A DNA stretch of 41,626 nucleotides, taken from an uncultured Clostridia bacterium (GTDB lineage Bacteria; Bacillota; Clostridia; Oscillospirales; Acutalibacteraceae). A program made the translations under genes and the position numbers. The stretch is from NCBI GenBank assembly GCA_947595635.1, contig CANQEU010000018.1, forward strand, positions 1 through 41,626. Reading direction: 5' to 3'. Each line of letters begins with the position of its first letter. Position 1 is the stretch's first letter. This document shows positions 1-9,141 of the stretch, piece after piece. The notes below the pieces were generated by a model that worked only from the letters and a program-made list of their open reading frames with translations, was not told the origin of the DNA and ran no database searches.

Positions 1-37
1 TATATGATACGGCTGCTAAATTCAGGGGGTGTGCAAA

Positions 38-1408
38 ATGAAAATTAGAAATTTATTTTTTCTTTCAAGGGCAAATTTAAAGGGAGCAAAAAGGAAAAAA
101 TCTGTTTTTACAATGACTGTTTTAACAGTAGTTTCAATAGTTTTACTGGCAGGATTTTCCGAAATATTCAGCAATATTATTTACGCATATAAAAACGACC
201 CTGATTGCAGAACTCTATTGATATACCCACAGGAGCTGCATTATGACCCTGATACCGGCGAATTGCGCAGTACAAATAATATGAACGAAAGCTTTAAAGA
301 AGAAATTTTGAAAATAGATCATGTTCTCTCGTGTGAGCCGGCTGCTTGCACAAGAATGAGTCAGCTTCCTGAAATCTCTGAGATTAGAGATGAAAACGGA
401 AACGATGTTACAGATGCTCTCGGTGATTTAACAGTTGAAAAAATAGAGTCAGGCATAAGCGAACAGTGTAATGATAGTGAATTATATATAAAGGCTATTA
501 AAGGCGAGCAGCTAAAGGACGCCCCCGTTATGAGCTGCATAATACCAGATTACGGCGTTCCGTTTCGCGGGAAAAGGTTTGATACCTCTGCGCTTTTGGG
601 AAAAATCATAACCTTTGAATATGATTATAATTTCCAGTCATATTCAAACAAGGGTAAAAGTGGTTACATAAATAATAGCGTGGAAGTGCCAATAAAGTAT
701 GATATGAAGGTTGTGGGAATATATCATTTAGCGCCTGAAGCAACGGGCGATCCTGCGTTTTATGTCTCACCTGAAACTGCGCTGAGGATTGAAAAAATCG
801 CGATTGAAAGTGCAAGCAAATCTCAGCTTGCCGAATTAAAGGATTATTTAAACGATCCTTATTCCAGACTTCAGTATATAAAAGTGGATAGCATCGATAA
901 CGTAGAGGAAGTGGAGGCAAAAATATTAGATCTTTCACTTTTTGCGAGCGCAAGCAGAGTACTGGAGCCGTCGCTTGAAATGTTTGTCAATTTCTTCACC
1001 GGCGCAGGGACGTTTTTGCTTGGAGCGATTTTATTGTTAATGGTGATTTACCTGTTTTTAAGCGTTTATACGAATATAAACAGCCGCCGAAGCGAGATAG
1101 GCTTGATGAAGGCGTTAGGATATAAAAGCTCTCATATATTTATCGGTATGTATATTGAAAACGTGATTTTGTCAATACGCGCCCTGATTGCAGGCGTAGC
1201 CGTCTCCGCAGTGGTCTCTCTCATAGTAAACGCAATAAATTCTTCAAGTGAAAGTCTTATCGACCATTCGTATGTAATGTCGTTTCAGGTGTTCGGGATT
1301 ATGACCCTTATAGCGCTTGTGGTGATTTTGGCAGTACCGCTTTTATGCCAGCTTATTATGGTCAAAAGGCTTTCAAATATCCGACCGCAGGAGGCTATGA
1401 ACAGTTAA
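38..1408 (+). CDS. FtsX-type ABC transporter permease, tandem copy 1
   Basis: A 456-residue membrane protein of the FtsX/MacB permease type. It has one N-terminal transmembrane segment (about residues 25-47), a large extracytoplasmic domain (about 50-310), and three C-terminal membrane segments. The short motif SRRSEIGLMKALGY just after the second segment is typical of these permeases, which couple to a LolD/MacB-like ATPase such as the one at 2977. I place the start at the ATG at 38 because AGGGGG sits about 9 nt upstream; a GTG at 29 is in frame but overlaps that ribosome binding site. The first roughly 35 codons and the last roughly 140 codons are almost identical to the next gene, while the extracytoplasmic domain differs. 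Substrate is unknown; antimicrobial peptide or lipoprotein handling are the usual roles in this family. Confidence 0.85.
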   Translation: MKIRNLFFLSRANLKGAKRKKSVFTMTVLTVVSIVLLAGFSEIFSNIIYAYKNDPDCRTLLIYPQELHYDPDTGELRSTNNMNESFKEEILKIDHVLSCEPAACTRMSQLPEISEIRDENGNDVTDALGDLTVEKIESGISEQCNDSELYIKAIKGEQLKDAPVMSCIIPDYGVPFRGKRFDTSALLGKIITFEYDYNFQSYSNKGKSGYINNSVEVPIKYDMKVVGIYHLAPEATGDPAFYVSPETALRIEKIAIESASKSQLAELKDYLNDPYSRLQYIKVDSIDNVEEVEAKILDLSLFASASRVLEPSLEMFVNFFTGAGTFLLGAILLLMVIYLFLSVYTNINSRRSEIGLMKALGYKSSHIFIGMYIENVILSIRALIAGVAVSAVVSLIVNAINSSSESLIDHSYVMSFQVFGIMTLIALVVILAVPLLCQLIMVKRLSNIRPQEAMNS

Positions 1409-1467
1409 TTTAAAAGCCAACTGAACTTAAAAATATAAACTGAGTATATAAAAATATAAAACGGTAC

Positions 1468-1495
1468 TTGACTAATACAATTATTATGTTATAAT
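1468..1495 (+). promoter_or_regulatory. Sigma-A promoter before permease copy 2
   Basis: TTGACT (1468-1473) and TATAAT (1490-1495) are separated by 16 nt, about 100 nt upstream of the second permease. The tandem copy can therefore be transcribed independently of copy 1. The 150-nt gap between the two permeases holds nothing else I recognise. Confidence 0.7.
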
Positions 1496-1594
1496 CTGAA
1501 TTAGAGGGAATATACATAAATTTCTTTAATTAAAAATGAACGGTTTGTATATATTGCTTATATGGCACGGCTGCTAAATTCGGGGGTGTGCAAA

Positions 1595-2947
1595 ATGAAG
1601 CTTAGAAATTTATTTTTTCTTTCAAGGGCAAATTTAAAGGGAGCAAAAAGGAAAAAATCCGTGCTGGTGATGATGACGCTCTCTGTAATTTCGGTCGTAC
1701 TTTTAGCAGGCTTTTTAAATATATACAACAGCGTTTTGAATACGATGAAAAATAACATTGAGTTCCGTCAAATTCTTATTTCGCCTACCCTTGTCACGCC
1801 AAATTCAACCTTGTATGGCGTTAATGAATCAAATATTGATAAAATTCGCGGAATAGAGCACGTAGAGTCCTGCGATAAGCAAATGTATATGGAATACCAA
1901 TATACAACGATAAATAAAATCAAGGATGAAAAAGGGAATGACATTACGAACTCGTCCGAGGAGCTTTCTGTGGATAAAATCAACACCGGCATTGACGAGC
2001 AAATAGTTGATTCTCAGTCATCTGTAATTAGCGTGAAGGGCGAGCAGTTAAAGGACGCGCCTGTTATGAGCTGTATAATTCCCGATTACGCTTATCCTAT
2101 GCAGGAAAAAAGGTTCGATACGTCAATGCTTTTGGGCAAGACCATAACCGTTGAAACCGAATATCAATTTGATTTATACGAAAAGAACGAGGACGGCGGA
2201 TATATTCAAAACCGTGATATAACAGAGCCTATGACATATGAGCTTAAGGTCGTCGGAATATATCACTATGCGCGTGAAAGCGCATATGGCGGTTCGGCCA
2301 TTCTTATATCGCCCGAAACCGCGCAAAAAATTGAAGATATGGCAGTTTCCGGCGCACTGGAGGGCGGAATTGATTTAGACGATTATGTAAAAGACCCGTA
2401 CGCAAGGAATTATATTGTTACGGTTGACGATGAGAAAAACGCAGACGAGGTCTCAAAAAAGCTGATAGATATGCGCCTGCATACTATGGGCTATTTGCCG
2501 GTTGACCCGTCTATGACGACATTTGTCAATTTCTTCACCGGCGCAGGGACGTTTTTGCTTGGAGCGATTTTATTGTTAATGGTGATTTGCCTGTTTTTAA
2601 GCGTTTATACGAATATAAACAGCCGCCGAAGCGAGATAGGCTTGATGAAGGCGTTAGGATACAAAAGCTCTCATATATTTATCGGTATGTATATTGAAAA
2701 CGTGATTTTGTCAATACGCGCACTGATTGCAGGAGTCGCCGTCTCCGCAGTGGTTTCTCTCATAGTAAACGCAATAAATTCTTCAAGTGAAAGACTGCTC
2801 GACCATTCGTATGTAATGTCGTTTCAGGTGTTCGGGATTATGACCCTTATAGCGTTTGCGGTGATTTTGGCAGTACCGCTTTTATGCCAGCTTATTATGG
2901 TAAAAAGGCTTTCAAATATCCGACCGCAGGAGGCTATGAACGCATAA
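1595..2947 (+). CDS. FtsX-type ABC transporter permease, tandem copy 2
   Basis: A 450-residue paralog of the preceding gene with the same plan: N-terminal membrane anchor, extracytoplasmic domain of about 260 residues, and three C-terminal membrane segments with SRRSEIGLMKALGY. The ATG at 1595 is preferred over the ATG at 1562 because GGGGGTG lies 8-9 nt upstream and because the same context precedes copy 1. The segment 2522-2941 differs from 983-1402 at only about a dozen bases by my count, whereas the outer domain is strongly diverged apart from blocks such as KGEQLKDAPVMSCIIPDY. This suggests duplication followed by homogenisation of the membrane parts. The ATPase gene follows after 29 nt, so this permease probably shares it. 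Confidence 0.87.
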   Translation: MKLRNLFFLSRANLKGAKRKKSVLVMMTLSVISVVLLAGFLNIYNSVLNTMKNNIEFRQILISPTLVTPNSTLYGVNESNIDKIRGIEHVESCDKQMYMEYQYTTINKIKDEKGNDITNSSEELSVDKINTGIDEQIVDSQSSVISVKGEQLKDAPVMSCIIPDYAYPMQEKRFDTSMLLGKTITVETEYQFDLYEKNEDGGYIQNRDITEPMTYELKVVGIYHYARESAYGGSAILISPETAQKIEDMAVSGALEGGIDLDDYVKDPYARNYIVTVDDEKNADEVSKKLIDMRLHTMGYLPVDPSMTTFVNFFTGAGTFLLGAILLLMVICLFLSVYTNINSRRSEIGLMKALGYKSSHIFIGMYIENVILSIRALIAGVAVSAVVSLIVNAINSSSERLLDHSYVMSFQVFGIMTLIAFAVILAVPLLCQLIMVKRLSNIRPQEAMNA

Positions 2948-2976
2948 ATTCTGTTTTATAAAACGGAGGGAACAAT

Positions 2977-3651
2977 ATGAAATCAATAAGCGTAAAAAAT
3001 GTGACAAAAACCTATAACGAGCGTGTTACAGCATTAAATGATGTAAGCCTTGATATTGACGAGGGCAGGTTTATTGCTGTAATGGGACGCTCCGGCTCAG
3101 GCAAGAGCACTCTTTTGCAAATGGCAGGGCTTCTCGATTCTCCGACAAAGGGCAGCGTTATAATAAACGGAGAGGACGTGTCGAGCCTTGGAAAAAATCA
3201 GCTTGCGCAAATCAGAATGAAGACGATAGGCTTTGTTTTTCAGGCGTTTCATTTAAATCCGCAGCTCAAGGCTTATGAAAATGTTATGCTGCCAATGCTT
3301 ATAAATCCCGAATATAAAACAAAGGCGGATATTCAAAAAAGGGCAAACGAGCTTATAGATATGGTCGGGCTCTCTCATCGTGCAGGCCACTATCCGAACG
3401 AGCTGTCGGGCGGCGAGCAGCAGAGGGTGGCGATTGCGCGCGCTCTTGCGAACGACCCCGATTTTATACTTGCCGACGAGCCGACGGGCAACCTTGATTC
3501 CGATAACGAGCAGGCGATTTTCGGCATATTGAAGAGCCTTGCTGAGAGCGGCAAGGGAGTAATGACAGTATCTCACAACGAGGCCATAACAGAGATTGCC
3601 GACAAGATTTATTATATGAGCGACGGCGTGCTTGGAGAAAACAAAAAATGA
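2977..3651 (+). CDS. ABC transporter ATP-binding protein, LolD/MacB type
   Basis: A 224-residue cytoplasmic ATPase that energises the neighbouring FtsX-type permeases. Walker A is GRSGSGKST at residues 37-45, the Q-loop lies in VFQAFHLNP, the signature is LSGGEQQR, Walker B is [12 protein letters not shown] and the H-loop is VSHN. The ADEPTGNLD wording is characteristic of the MacB/LolD/FtsE group rather than sugar or amino-acid importers. GGAGG lies 8 nt before the ATG. The stop overlaps the start of the next permease by 4 nt (ATGA), so the two are translationally coupled. With three permease genes for one ATPase, alternative transporter pairings are possible. Confidence 0.95.
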   Translation: MKSISVKNVTKTYNERVTALNDVSLDIDEGRFIAVMGRSGSGKSTLLQMAGLLDSPTKGSVIINGEDVSSLGKNQLAQIRMKTIGFVFQAFHLNPQLKAYENVMLPMLINPEYKTKADIQKRANELIDMVGLSHRAGHYPNELSGGEQQRVAIARALANDPDFILADEPTGNLDSDNEQAIFGILKSLAESGKGVMTVSHNEAITEIADKIYYMSDGVLGENKK

Positions 3652-4817
3652 TTTTAAGATTGTTGCCGCTTGTCAGAGCGTCGTATAAAAGGAACAGAAT
3701 AAGAAGCGCTGTATTTTTTCTCTTTATGCTTTTCTGCGTTATCTTGATTTTGCTCACAGTCTCGGTGATACTTCCGATGTGGAGCAATATGGAGACTAAA
3801 ATAAACAATCATCCTTATAATGTTGAGCTTACCGCGATTATAGCGGACGGCGATGAAAAAACGCCCGAAAGGATTAAAAGCGTTGATCACGTTGAGAACG
3901 TATTGTATTCTCCTCCCATGATAAACGCTGCAGATGTTGATAACCTCCTTGGCGGCGATGCGAGTATTGAATATCTTCACAACGGATATATGCCGGAGAT
4001 AACCGCAGGGCGGGCAATAAGAGAGGGCGAGAAAAACGCCGCGGTTATAGTCCAGACTATAAAAACGCTTGATCCCAAAACGCAAAGAAGCGTTGAAATA
4101 GACTGCAAGCGGCTTGTCGGCAGGACTGTAAAGCTATTGGATATGGAGGGGAATAAATACGCAATAAAAATAGTCGGCACATATTCGCCCACCGATCCGG
4201 CGCTTTACGGCAACTCGCTATACACTACATATTCTCAAATGCTCGAATATGACAAAAGGATAACTCACGACAAAGGCAGAAGCGATTACAGCGTTATAGT
4301 TGATCATGCCTCCAATCGTGACGCTGTCGAACGAGATTGCGGCGAATTTGCCGATATATTCTTCATCAACAACTTCAAAATAGATGTTGGCAATTTTAAT
4401 ATGTCTCTTACCGTGCTGTTGTGCGTGCTTGCGGCGTTTCTGATAATGGTAGTTATCGGTACTTCCGTATTCGTTTCAAGCTGCATCAGCGGCAGAACAA
4501 GCGAGCTTGCGCTTTACCGCTCGATAGGATATAAATTCAGTCATATTTTTACCGTGATATTCTGCGAATACCTGTTTTATCTTGTTGTTTCAACGGCGGT
4601 CGCGGTGATAATAGCCGTTGCGGCGGCTGAGTTAATAATTAACCCGTATCTTGATTCCATGTTAGGCGATAGCATAATGGCGATGAGAGCGCAAATCGGC
4701 GCGGCAAATATTCTTGCCGTTTTCCTTGCGCTTTTGATTATAATTTTCATCGTCTGCATTAACGCCGCGCGCCGCACGGGAAGAATAGAGCTTTCCGTCC
4801 TTTTAAAGGAAAAATAA
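3648..4817 (+). CDS. FtsX-type ABC transporter permease, third
   Basis: A 389-residue permease with a first membrane segment at about residues 19-43, an extracytoplasmic domain of about 210 residues, and three C-terminal membrane segments. The cytoplasmic motif SGRTSELALYRSIGYKFSHIF matches the SRRSEIGLMKALGY region of the two upstream permeases, but the rest is only distantly related. It starts inside the stop of the ATPase gene (ATGA). This transporter therefore probably works as a heterodimer of this subunit with one of the tandem permeases; that pairing is inference. Confidence 0.88.
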   Translation: MILRLLPLVRASYKRNRIRSAVFFLFMLFCVILILLTVSVILPMWSNMETKINNHPYNVELTAIIADGDEKTPERIKSVDHVENVLYSPPMINAADVDNLLGGDASIEYLHNGYMPEITAGRAIREGEKNAAVIVQTIKTLDPKTQRSVEIDCKRLVGRTVKLLDMEGNKYAIKIVGTYSPTDPALYGNSLYTTYSQMLEYDKRITHDKGRSDYSVIVDHASNRDAVERDCGEFADIFFINNFKIDVGNFNMSLTVLLCVLAAFLIMVVIGTSVFVSSCISGRTSELALYRSIGYKFSHIFTVIFCEYLFYLVVSTAVAVIIAVAAAELIINPYLDSMLGDSIMAMRAQIGAANILAVFLALLIIIFIVCINAARRTGRIELSVLLKEK

Positions 4818-4839
4818 CGCCTATAATCAAGATTAATAT

Positions 4840-4890
4840 AATGCCGGCAGGTACAGCCTTGTTGTGTATCTGCCGGCATTGCCGTTTTAT
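4840..4890 (+). terminator. Rho-independent terminator after the ABC cassette
   Basis: An 11-bp perfect stem (AATGCCGGCAG at 4840-4850 with CTGCCGGCATT at 4870-4880) is followed by GCCGTTTTATTTATTTG. It closes the plus-strand ABC cassette opposite the convergent cstA-like gene. Confidence 0.8.
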
Positions 4891-4939
4891 TTATTTGTTT
4901 CAATATAATTGCCTATCCGCCGTACGGCATAAAAGCGTA

Positions 4940-6406
4940 TCAATTTTTCGAGCTATGACGCGACGGGAGTCTGTTCTCAATTTTCCTTTTGCCGCAGAAT
5001 ATGACCGCAGCGCCGTAAATGAGCGTTAAAGCGCCGGCTGTTATATAGCTTGCCGTCCAAGGCAGATTAAAGCCTATTTCGGCATTTAATATAAAGCTTG
5101 ATATTATAAACATATAAAACATTCCCGGAATGAGCGACAAAATGTACGGTTGCTTGTGTATTATCATATAAATAGCTATCATTGCAAACGCAAATACGGC
5201 TATTGTCTGATTTGCCCACGCGAAATACCGCCACAGTATGTTGAATCCGTCCGAGTTCATTTTTGAAAATACAAGCAAAGCCGCCACTACAATAAATATT
5301 ATAAGCGATATAATAAGCCTGTTCCGCTTTTTCGATTGATTGATATGCAGAGCGTCCGCCGTCATAAGCCTTAATGACCTTAACGCGGTATCGCCCGACG
5401 TTATGGGCAGTATTATAACTCCTGCAATGGCTATGAGCCCTCCTATCGGCCCCAATAAATTCGTAGCGACAATTCCGACAACATCGGTTGCCGACGTGTC
5501 TGCTCCGGCAAGTCCGAGGTTCATAACGCCCATTGCGGCGGCAGCCCAGATCATAGCTATAAAGCCCTCCGCAATCATCATATTGTAAAACGTCATTCGC
5601 CCTTCTTTTTCGTGTTGAATAGTTCGGGAGATCATGGTCGATTGAGTTGAGTGAAAGCCCGAAACTATGCCGCAGGCGACCGTTACAAAAAATATCGGTA
5701 TAAAATGAAGTCCCTTTGGATGAACGCCGGAAACGCCTACGTTCCAAAGCTCGTCAAGCGGATAGCCGTTGCAAAATAGTCCGATAAAAACGCCGATTGC
5801 CGATAAAATAAGAATGCCGCCGAAAATCGGATAAATCCTGCCTATTATTTTATCAATCGGGAACAGCGTCGCGATTATGTAGTATATGAAAATAGCGCCG
5901 TACACTATCCATATCGTCGGGCTTGAAATGCCGTTGTCCGTCTTTAATATCTGAGTAACAAACAGATCTCCGGGCGTATAGATGAACACTGCGCCGACAA
6001 GAAGCATTAAAAGACATACGAATACGTTATATATGAGATACATATGCTTGCCTATGTATTTTTTGATAAGCGAGGGCATTTGAGAGCCGTCGTTTCTTAC
6101 GGAGATCATTCCGCACATATAATCGTGAAACGCTCCGCCTATAACGCAGCCTATAGGAATTGTTATGAATGCGATTGGCCCGAACAGTATGCCCTGAATC
6201 GGCCCGAGTATCGGGCCCGTTCCCGCAATGTTTAAAAGCTGTATAAGGCTGTTTTTCCATTTTTTCATAGGAACATAATCAACGCCGTCGTTGAGCCTTA
6301 CGGCAGGCGTTTCTCTGTCGTCCGGCTTAAAAATGCGCTGGCATACAGCGCCGTAAACCACGCCGCCGATTATAAGCAGCAATAAACCGATAATAAATGT
6401 AATCAC
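4940..6406 (-). CDS. cstA: CstA-family carbon starvation / pyruvate transporter
   Basis: A 488-residue polytopic membrane protein of the CstA family, whose characterised members are pyruvate or peptide transporters induced on carbon limitation. Diagnostic blocks are DDRETPAVRLNDGVDYVP, LLNIAGTGPILGPIQG, FGPIAFITIPIGCVIGGAFHDY and SGFHSTQSTMISRT. It is the short clostridial form, lacking the extra C-terminal region of the roughly 700-residue enterobacterial proteins. I take the GTG at 6406 as start because AGGGGTG lies about 8 nt upstream and because family members begin at this first membrane segment. An in-frame ATG at 6484 also has a GAGGAG site and would add 26 residues. Function as pyruvate uptake is inference from family. 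Confidence 0.9.
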   Translation of the reverse strand: MITFIIGLLLLIIGGVVYGAVCQRIFKPDDRETPAVRLNDGVDYVPMKKWKNSLIQLLNIAGTGPILGPIQGILFGPIAFITIPIGCVIGGAFHDYMCGMISVRNDGSQMPSLIKKYIGKHMYLIYNVFVCLLMLLVGAVFIYTPGDLFVTQILKTDNGISSPTIWIVYGAIFIYYIIATLFPIDKIIGRIYPIFGGILILSAIGVFIGLFCNGYPLDELWNVGVSGVHPKGLHFIPIFFVTVACGIVSGFHSTQSTMISRTIQHEKEGRMTFYNMMIAEGFIAMIWAAAAMGVMNLGLAGADTSATDVVGIVATNLLGPIGGLIAIAGVIILPITSGDTALRSLRLMTADALHINQSKKRNRLIISLIIFIVVAALLVFSKMNSDGFNILWRYFAWANQTIAVFAFAMIAIYMIIHKQPYILSLIPGMFYMFIISSFILNAEIGFNLPWTASYITAGALTLIYGAAVIFCGKRKIENRLPSRHSSKN

Positions 6407-6568
6407 TTGTAAATCACCCCTGAAATATAAAATAAATATGAGCCGCAGTCGACTGATAAAAGCGCGGAAAATGCAATTTATCATCGACTCTCCTCATATT
6501 TAATTATAATTACATAAAGGGGCAAACGCAAGTGATTTAAATGATTATTTCAAAATTAAATCAAGCTT

Positions 6569-7369
6569 CTACATAGCGGAATTTCCCGTGATAAGAGAAA
6601 TTAAATATAAAACCGAAACAATAGCCGGCTGATGCACAACGTAAATTAAAAGCGAATGTCTGCCCAAAAAGGCAAGAGGTCTTACCCTGAGCGGCTTCAA
6701 AAATTCGGGAAAGCCGCTTTCCTTTCCTACTCTGCCGAGGAAACAGCCGCCGAGGAAAAGAAAAATATGGGGGATAAGGGGGAAATAATCGGCTGAGAAA
6801 AAGCTTTGTGACGGAAAGCCGAGCACTGCGGTAAAATCGCTTGAATAAAGCTGAATGGGCAGATAGAGTATTTTTAAAAAGTCAACGCCGAGATAGCCGT
6901 GAGGCACTCCCCAAAGCAAAAAATAGAGGATAAAACAGACAATGGCGGACGGAACAGCCGGCAGCCTGCCAAGGGGGAGCTCAAGCAGTGAATAAATTAT
7001 CATTGCAATCGAGAGCAGGTGCAAAACCCCGAAATATATCTCGTTGCCGGGCGTGAAAAGCACGGTTACGAGCGTTACGCACAGTGCCACAAAAGCAAGC
7101 TTTACGCCTCTTATCAGATTGCTGTGCGACAGCGAGCAGCATATGCCTGAAATAAAAATAAAGGTTATTGCGATAAACGGCTCGATCGGAGTCATCGCAA
7201 TATAAGCCTTAACTCCCCATTCCATTGAGAACAGAAAGGCGGCGCTGTAAAAAAGATGATATATTACCATAAGAACAATAGCGACGCCTCTGAACTCGTC
7301 GAGCAGGTTAAGCCGCTTTGACAGATCCCTCTTTGAAAAAAACGCATTAATATTAAAAATAATCGACAC
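6569..7369 (-). CDS. DUF1624 / heparan-alpha-glucosaminide N-acetyltransferase-like membrane protein
   Basis: A 266-residue protein with about seven predicted membrane segments. The N-terminal LLDEFRGVAIVLMVIYH and the C-terminal FLGRHSLLIYVVHQP are typical of the DUF1624 group related to the catalytic part of heparan-alpha-glucosaminide N-acetyltransferase and to other acyltransferase-type membrane proteins. The conserved histidines in these two motifs are present. In bacteria the substrate is not known; envelope or glycan acylation is a guess from family. The only ordinary start in frame is the GTG at 7369, but the GGGAG sequence nearly abuts it, so the true start is uncertain. It is divergent from the thioesterase gene. 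Confidence 0.8.
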   Translation of the reverse strand: MSIIFNINAFFSKRDLSKRLNLLDEFRGVAIVLMVIYHLFYSAAFLFSMEWGVKAYIAMTPIEPFIAITFIFISGICCSLSHSNLIRGVKLAFVALCVTLVTVLFTPGNEIYFGVLHLLSIAMIIYSLLELPLGRLPAVPSAIVCFILYFLLWGVPHGYLGVDFLKILYLPIQLYSSDFTAVLGFPSQSFFSADYFPLIPHIFLFLGGCFLGRVGKESGFPEFLKPLRVRPLAFLGRHSLLIYVVHQPAIVSVLYLISLITGNSAM

Positions 7370-7453
7370 TCCCTTTTCAAACGGGCAAAATTAGGATATA
7401 ATCAGTATATCATTGTGTAAAATGTTTTTCAATCAGAACGGAGAGATAAGAAA

Positions 7454-7843
7454 ATGAATAATTACAAAATTGGGGATAAGTATAAATCGGAATGCGTAGT
7501 TACCGAGGATATGCTCGCCTGCAATGTCGGCAGCGGCAGCTTGAGAGTATATGCCACTCCGATGGTCGCGGCTCTTATGGAGGGCGCTGCCGCAAATATG
7601 GCTCAGCAGTTTGTTGAAAGCGACTGTACTACAGTTGGCACAAGGATAGCAATAGACCATATAAGCCCGACGCCCTGTGCGGCAAAGGTGTGGGCAGAGG
7701 CGGAGCTTAAAGCCGTTGACGGCAGGAAATTCGTCTTTTCGGTGCGGGCATATGACGAAAAGGGACTGATAGCAGAGGGCGAGCACATAAGATTTTCCGT
7801 TAAAAGCGCGGATTTTCAAAGAAAGGCAGACGCCAAGCTTTAA
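7454..7843 (+). CDS. FlK-like hotdog-fold thioesterase
   Basis: A 129-residue single-domain hotdog protein. The block VYATPMVAALMEGAAANMAQQ followed by TVGTRIAIDHISPTP matches the fluoroacetyl-CoA thioesterase (FlK)-like family, including the Thr, Glu and His positions used in catalysis. Family members hydrolyse small acyl-CoA thioesters; the substrate here cannot be told and fluoroacetyl-CoA is unlikely to be the natural one. GGAGAG lies about 8 nt before the ATG. The HAD phosphatase gene follows after 27 nt, so the two are probably co-transcribed. Confidence 0.85.
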   Translation: MNNYKIGDKYKSECVVTEDMLACNVGSGSLRVYATPMVAALMEGAAANMAQQFVESDCTTVGTRIAIDHISPTPCAAKVWAEAELKAVDGRKFVFSVRAYDEKGLIAEGEHIRFSVKSADFQRKADAKL

Positions 7844-7870
7844 AAGCAGAATATTGATAAGGGGAAATAT

Positions 7871-8524
7871 ATGAAAAGTAAATATAAAACGGTTCTGTTT
7901 GACCTTGACGGAACCTTAAGCAATTCAGCAATGGGAGTAAAAATGGGTATCGAGGCTGCTTTGAGGGAAATGAACAAGCCTATACCCGATTTGTCCGACT
8001 ACAGCAAATATGTCGGCCCTCCGCTTCTTACAACCTTTCGGCGACTGTGCGGACTGAACCGTACAGAGGCGGAAAGGGCTATGCTGCTGTACCGTCGGGA
8101 CTATGAGCAAAGGGGCAGATATGAAAATTATCTGTATGACGGAATGTATGACCTTATTAAACGGCTTAGAGAGGGCGGTGCGCTCACTGCCGTTGCAACA
8201 TCAAAATACGAGCCGTTTGCCAACTGGGTAATTGATTATATCGGGCTTCATGGAATGTTCGACGCCGTTTGCGGATCAACGCTCGACGGTGAAAGAAAGG
8301 AAAAGTGGGACATAATCGCATATGCCGGAAAAACGCTTGGAATAGAGATAGACTTAGATGTTTGTCTTATCGGCGATACGCAATTCGACGCTGTGGGAGC
8401 CTTTAAAGCAGGCTGTGATTTTATAGGCGTAGGATACGGCTTCGGCACAAGACGGCAGATAGAGCAGGCAGGCGGTGTAAAAATCGCCGACAGCGTAGAC
8501 GGGCTTTACCCTCTGCTTTTTTAA
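7871..8524 (+). CDS. HAD-superfamily phosphatase, phosphoglycolate phosphatase-like
   Basis: A 217-residue haloacid dehalogenase-type hydrolase. Motif I is FDLDGTLSNS near residue 10, where the first Asp is the phosphorylated nucleophile. Motif II is around VATSK, motif III is a Lys near KEKWD, and motif IV is LIGDTQFDAVGA. An alpha-helical cap sits between motifs I and II, as in the Gph/PGP group. The KAGCDFIGVGYGFG segment is typical of phosphoglycolate or pyrophosphate phosphatases, but the substrate cannot be fixed from sequence. AAGGGG precedes the ATG by 7-8 nt. Confidence 0.88.
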   Translation: MKSKYKTVLFDLDGTLSNSAMGVKMGIEAALREMNKPIPDLSDYSKYVGPPLLTTFRRLCGLNRTEAERAMLLYRRDYEQRGRYENYLYDGMYDLIKRLREGGALTAVATSKYEPFANWVIDYIGLHGMFDAVCGSTLDGERKEKWDIIAYAGKTLGIEIDLDVCLIGDTQFDAVGAFKAGCDFIGVGYGFGTRRQIEQAGGVKIADSVDGLYPLLF

Positions 8525-8628
8525 ATCGGTAAAAACGGCTTTTCTATTTAAATAATATATTAGCCCAATCATAAATAAGCCGGTTATTACATATATCTTA
8601 ATGTGTATTTAACCGGAGGTGGGGCGCT

Positions 8629-9141
8629 TTGTTCATTACGAAGAAAATAAGCAAAAGAGCGACGATAGCCTTTTTGTGCGTCGCAGCGGCTGTCGTTTTT
8701 ATAATATTCCGCCTTTGCGTATGCTCTCAGCCGGAACAGACGAGCGCTGTAAGCAGTCTCGGCGCATATGATCTCAGCGCCGGAAGCACGGCGAAGCAAA
8801 TTGAATTTTTAAATCAATTTGGCTGGCAGACAGAAAAAAAGCCGATAGAAACAACAACGGTTAAGATACCGCAGGTTTTCGGCGACGTATATGAAAGATA
8901 TAATAAAATTCAGCTTGAGCAGGGGCTTGACCTGCACGATTATGAGGGTGAGCAGTGCAAAAGGGTAAGCTACAGAATAACGAATTACCCCGATACCCGG
9001 CAGCAGGTAAACGCGAATTTGCTCATTTATAACGGAAATGTTATAGGCGGCGATATTTCATCAACAAGGCTCGGCGGATTTATGCACGGCTTTGTTCTCG
9101 ACGGCTTTACTAAGGAAGTGAAAAACGATGCAGCGGCTTGA
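8629..9141 (+). CDS. DUF4830 domain membrane-anchored protein
   Basis: A 170-residue protein with one N-terminal membrane segment (about residues 11-28) and an extracytoplasmic domain that I recognise as DUF4830. Recognisable blocks are IEFLNQFGWQTEKKPIE, VYERYNKIQLEQGLDL and CKRVSYRITNYP. Function is unknown; the family is common in sporulating Clostridia. The start is a TTG at 8629, chosen because GGAGGTG lies about 7 nt upstream and no ATG is near. Its last 14 bases overlap the start of the pseudouridine synthase gene, so they are translationally coupled. Confidence 0.75.
   Translation: MFITKKISKRATIAFLCVAAAVVFIIFRLCVCSQPEQTSAVSSLGAYDLSAGSTAKQIEFLNQFGWQTEKKPIETTTVKIPQVFGDVYERYNKIQLEQGLDLHDYEGEQCKRVSYRITNYPDTRQQVNANLLIYNGNVIGGDISSTRLGGFMHGFVLDGFTKEVKNDAAA

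Noticed and set aside
5067..5747. A 226-codon minus-strand open frame within the CstA gene
   Set aside because: It is Arg/Tyr/Ser-rich shadow sequence of the CstA frame with no start signal.
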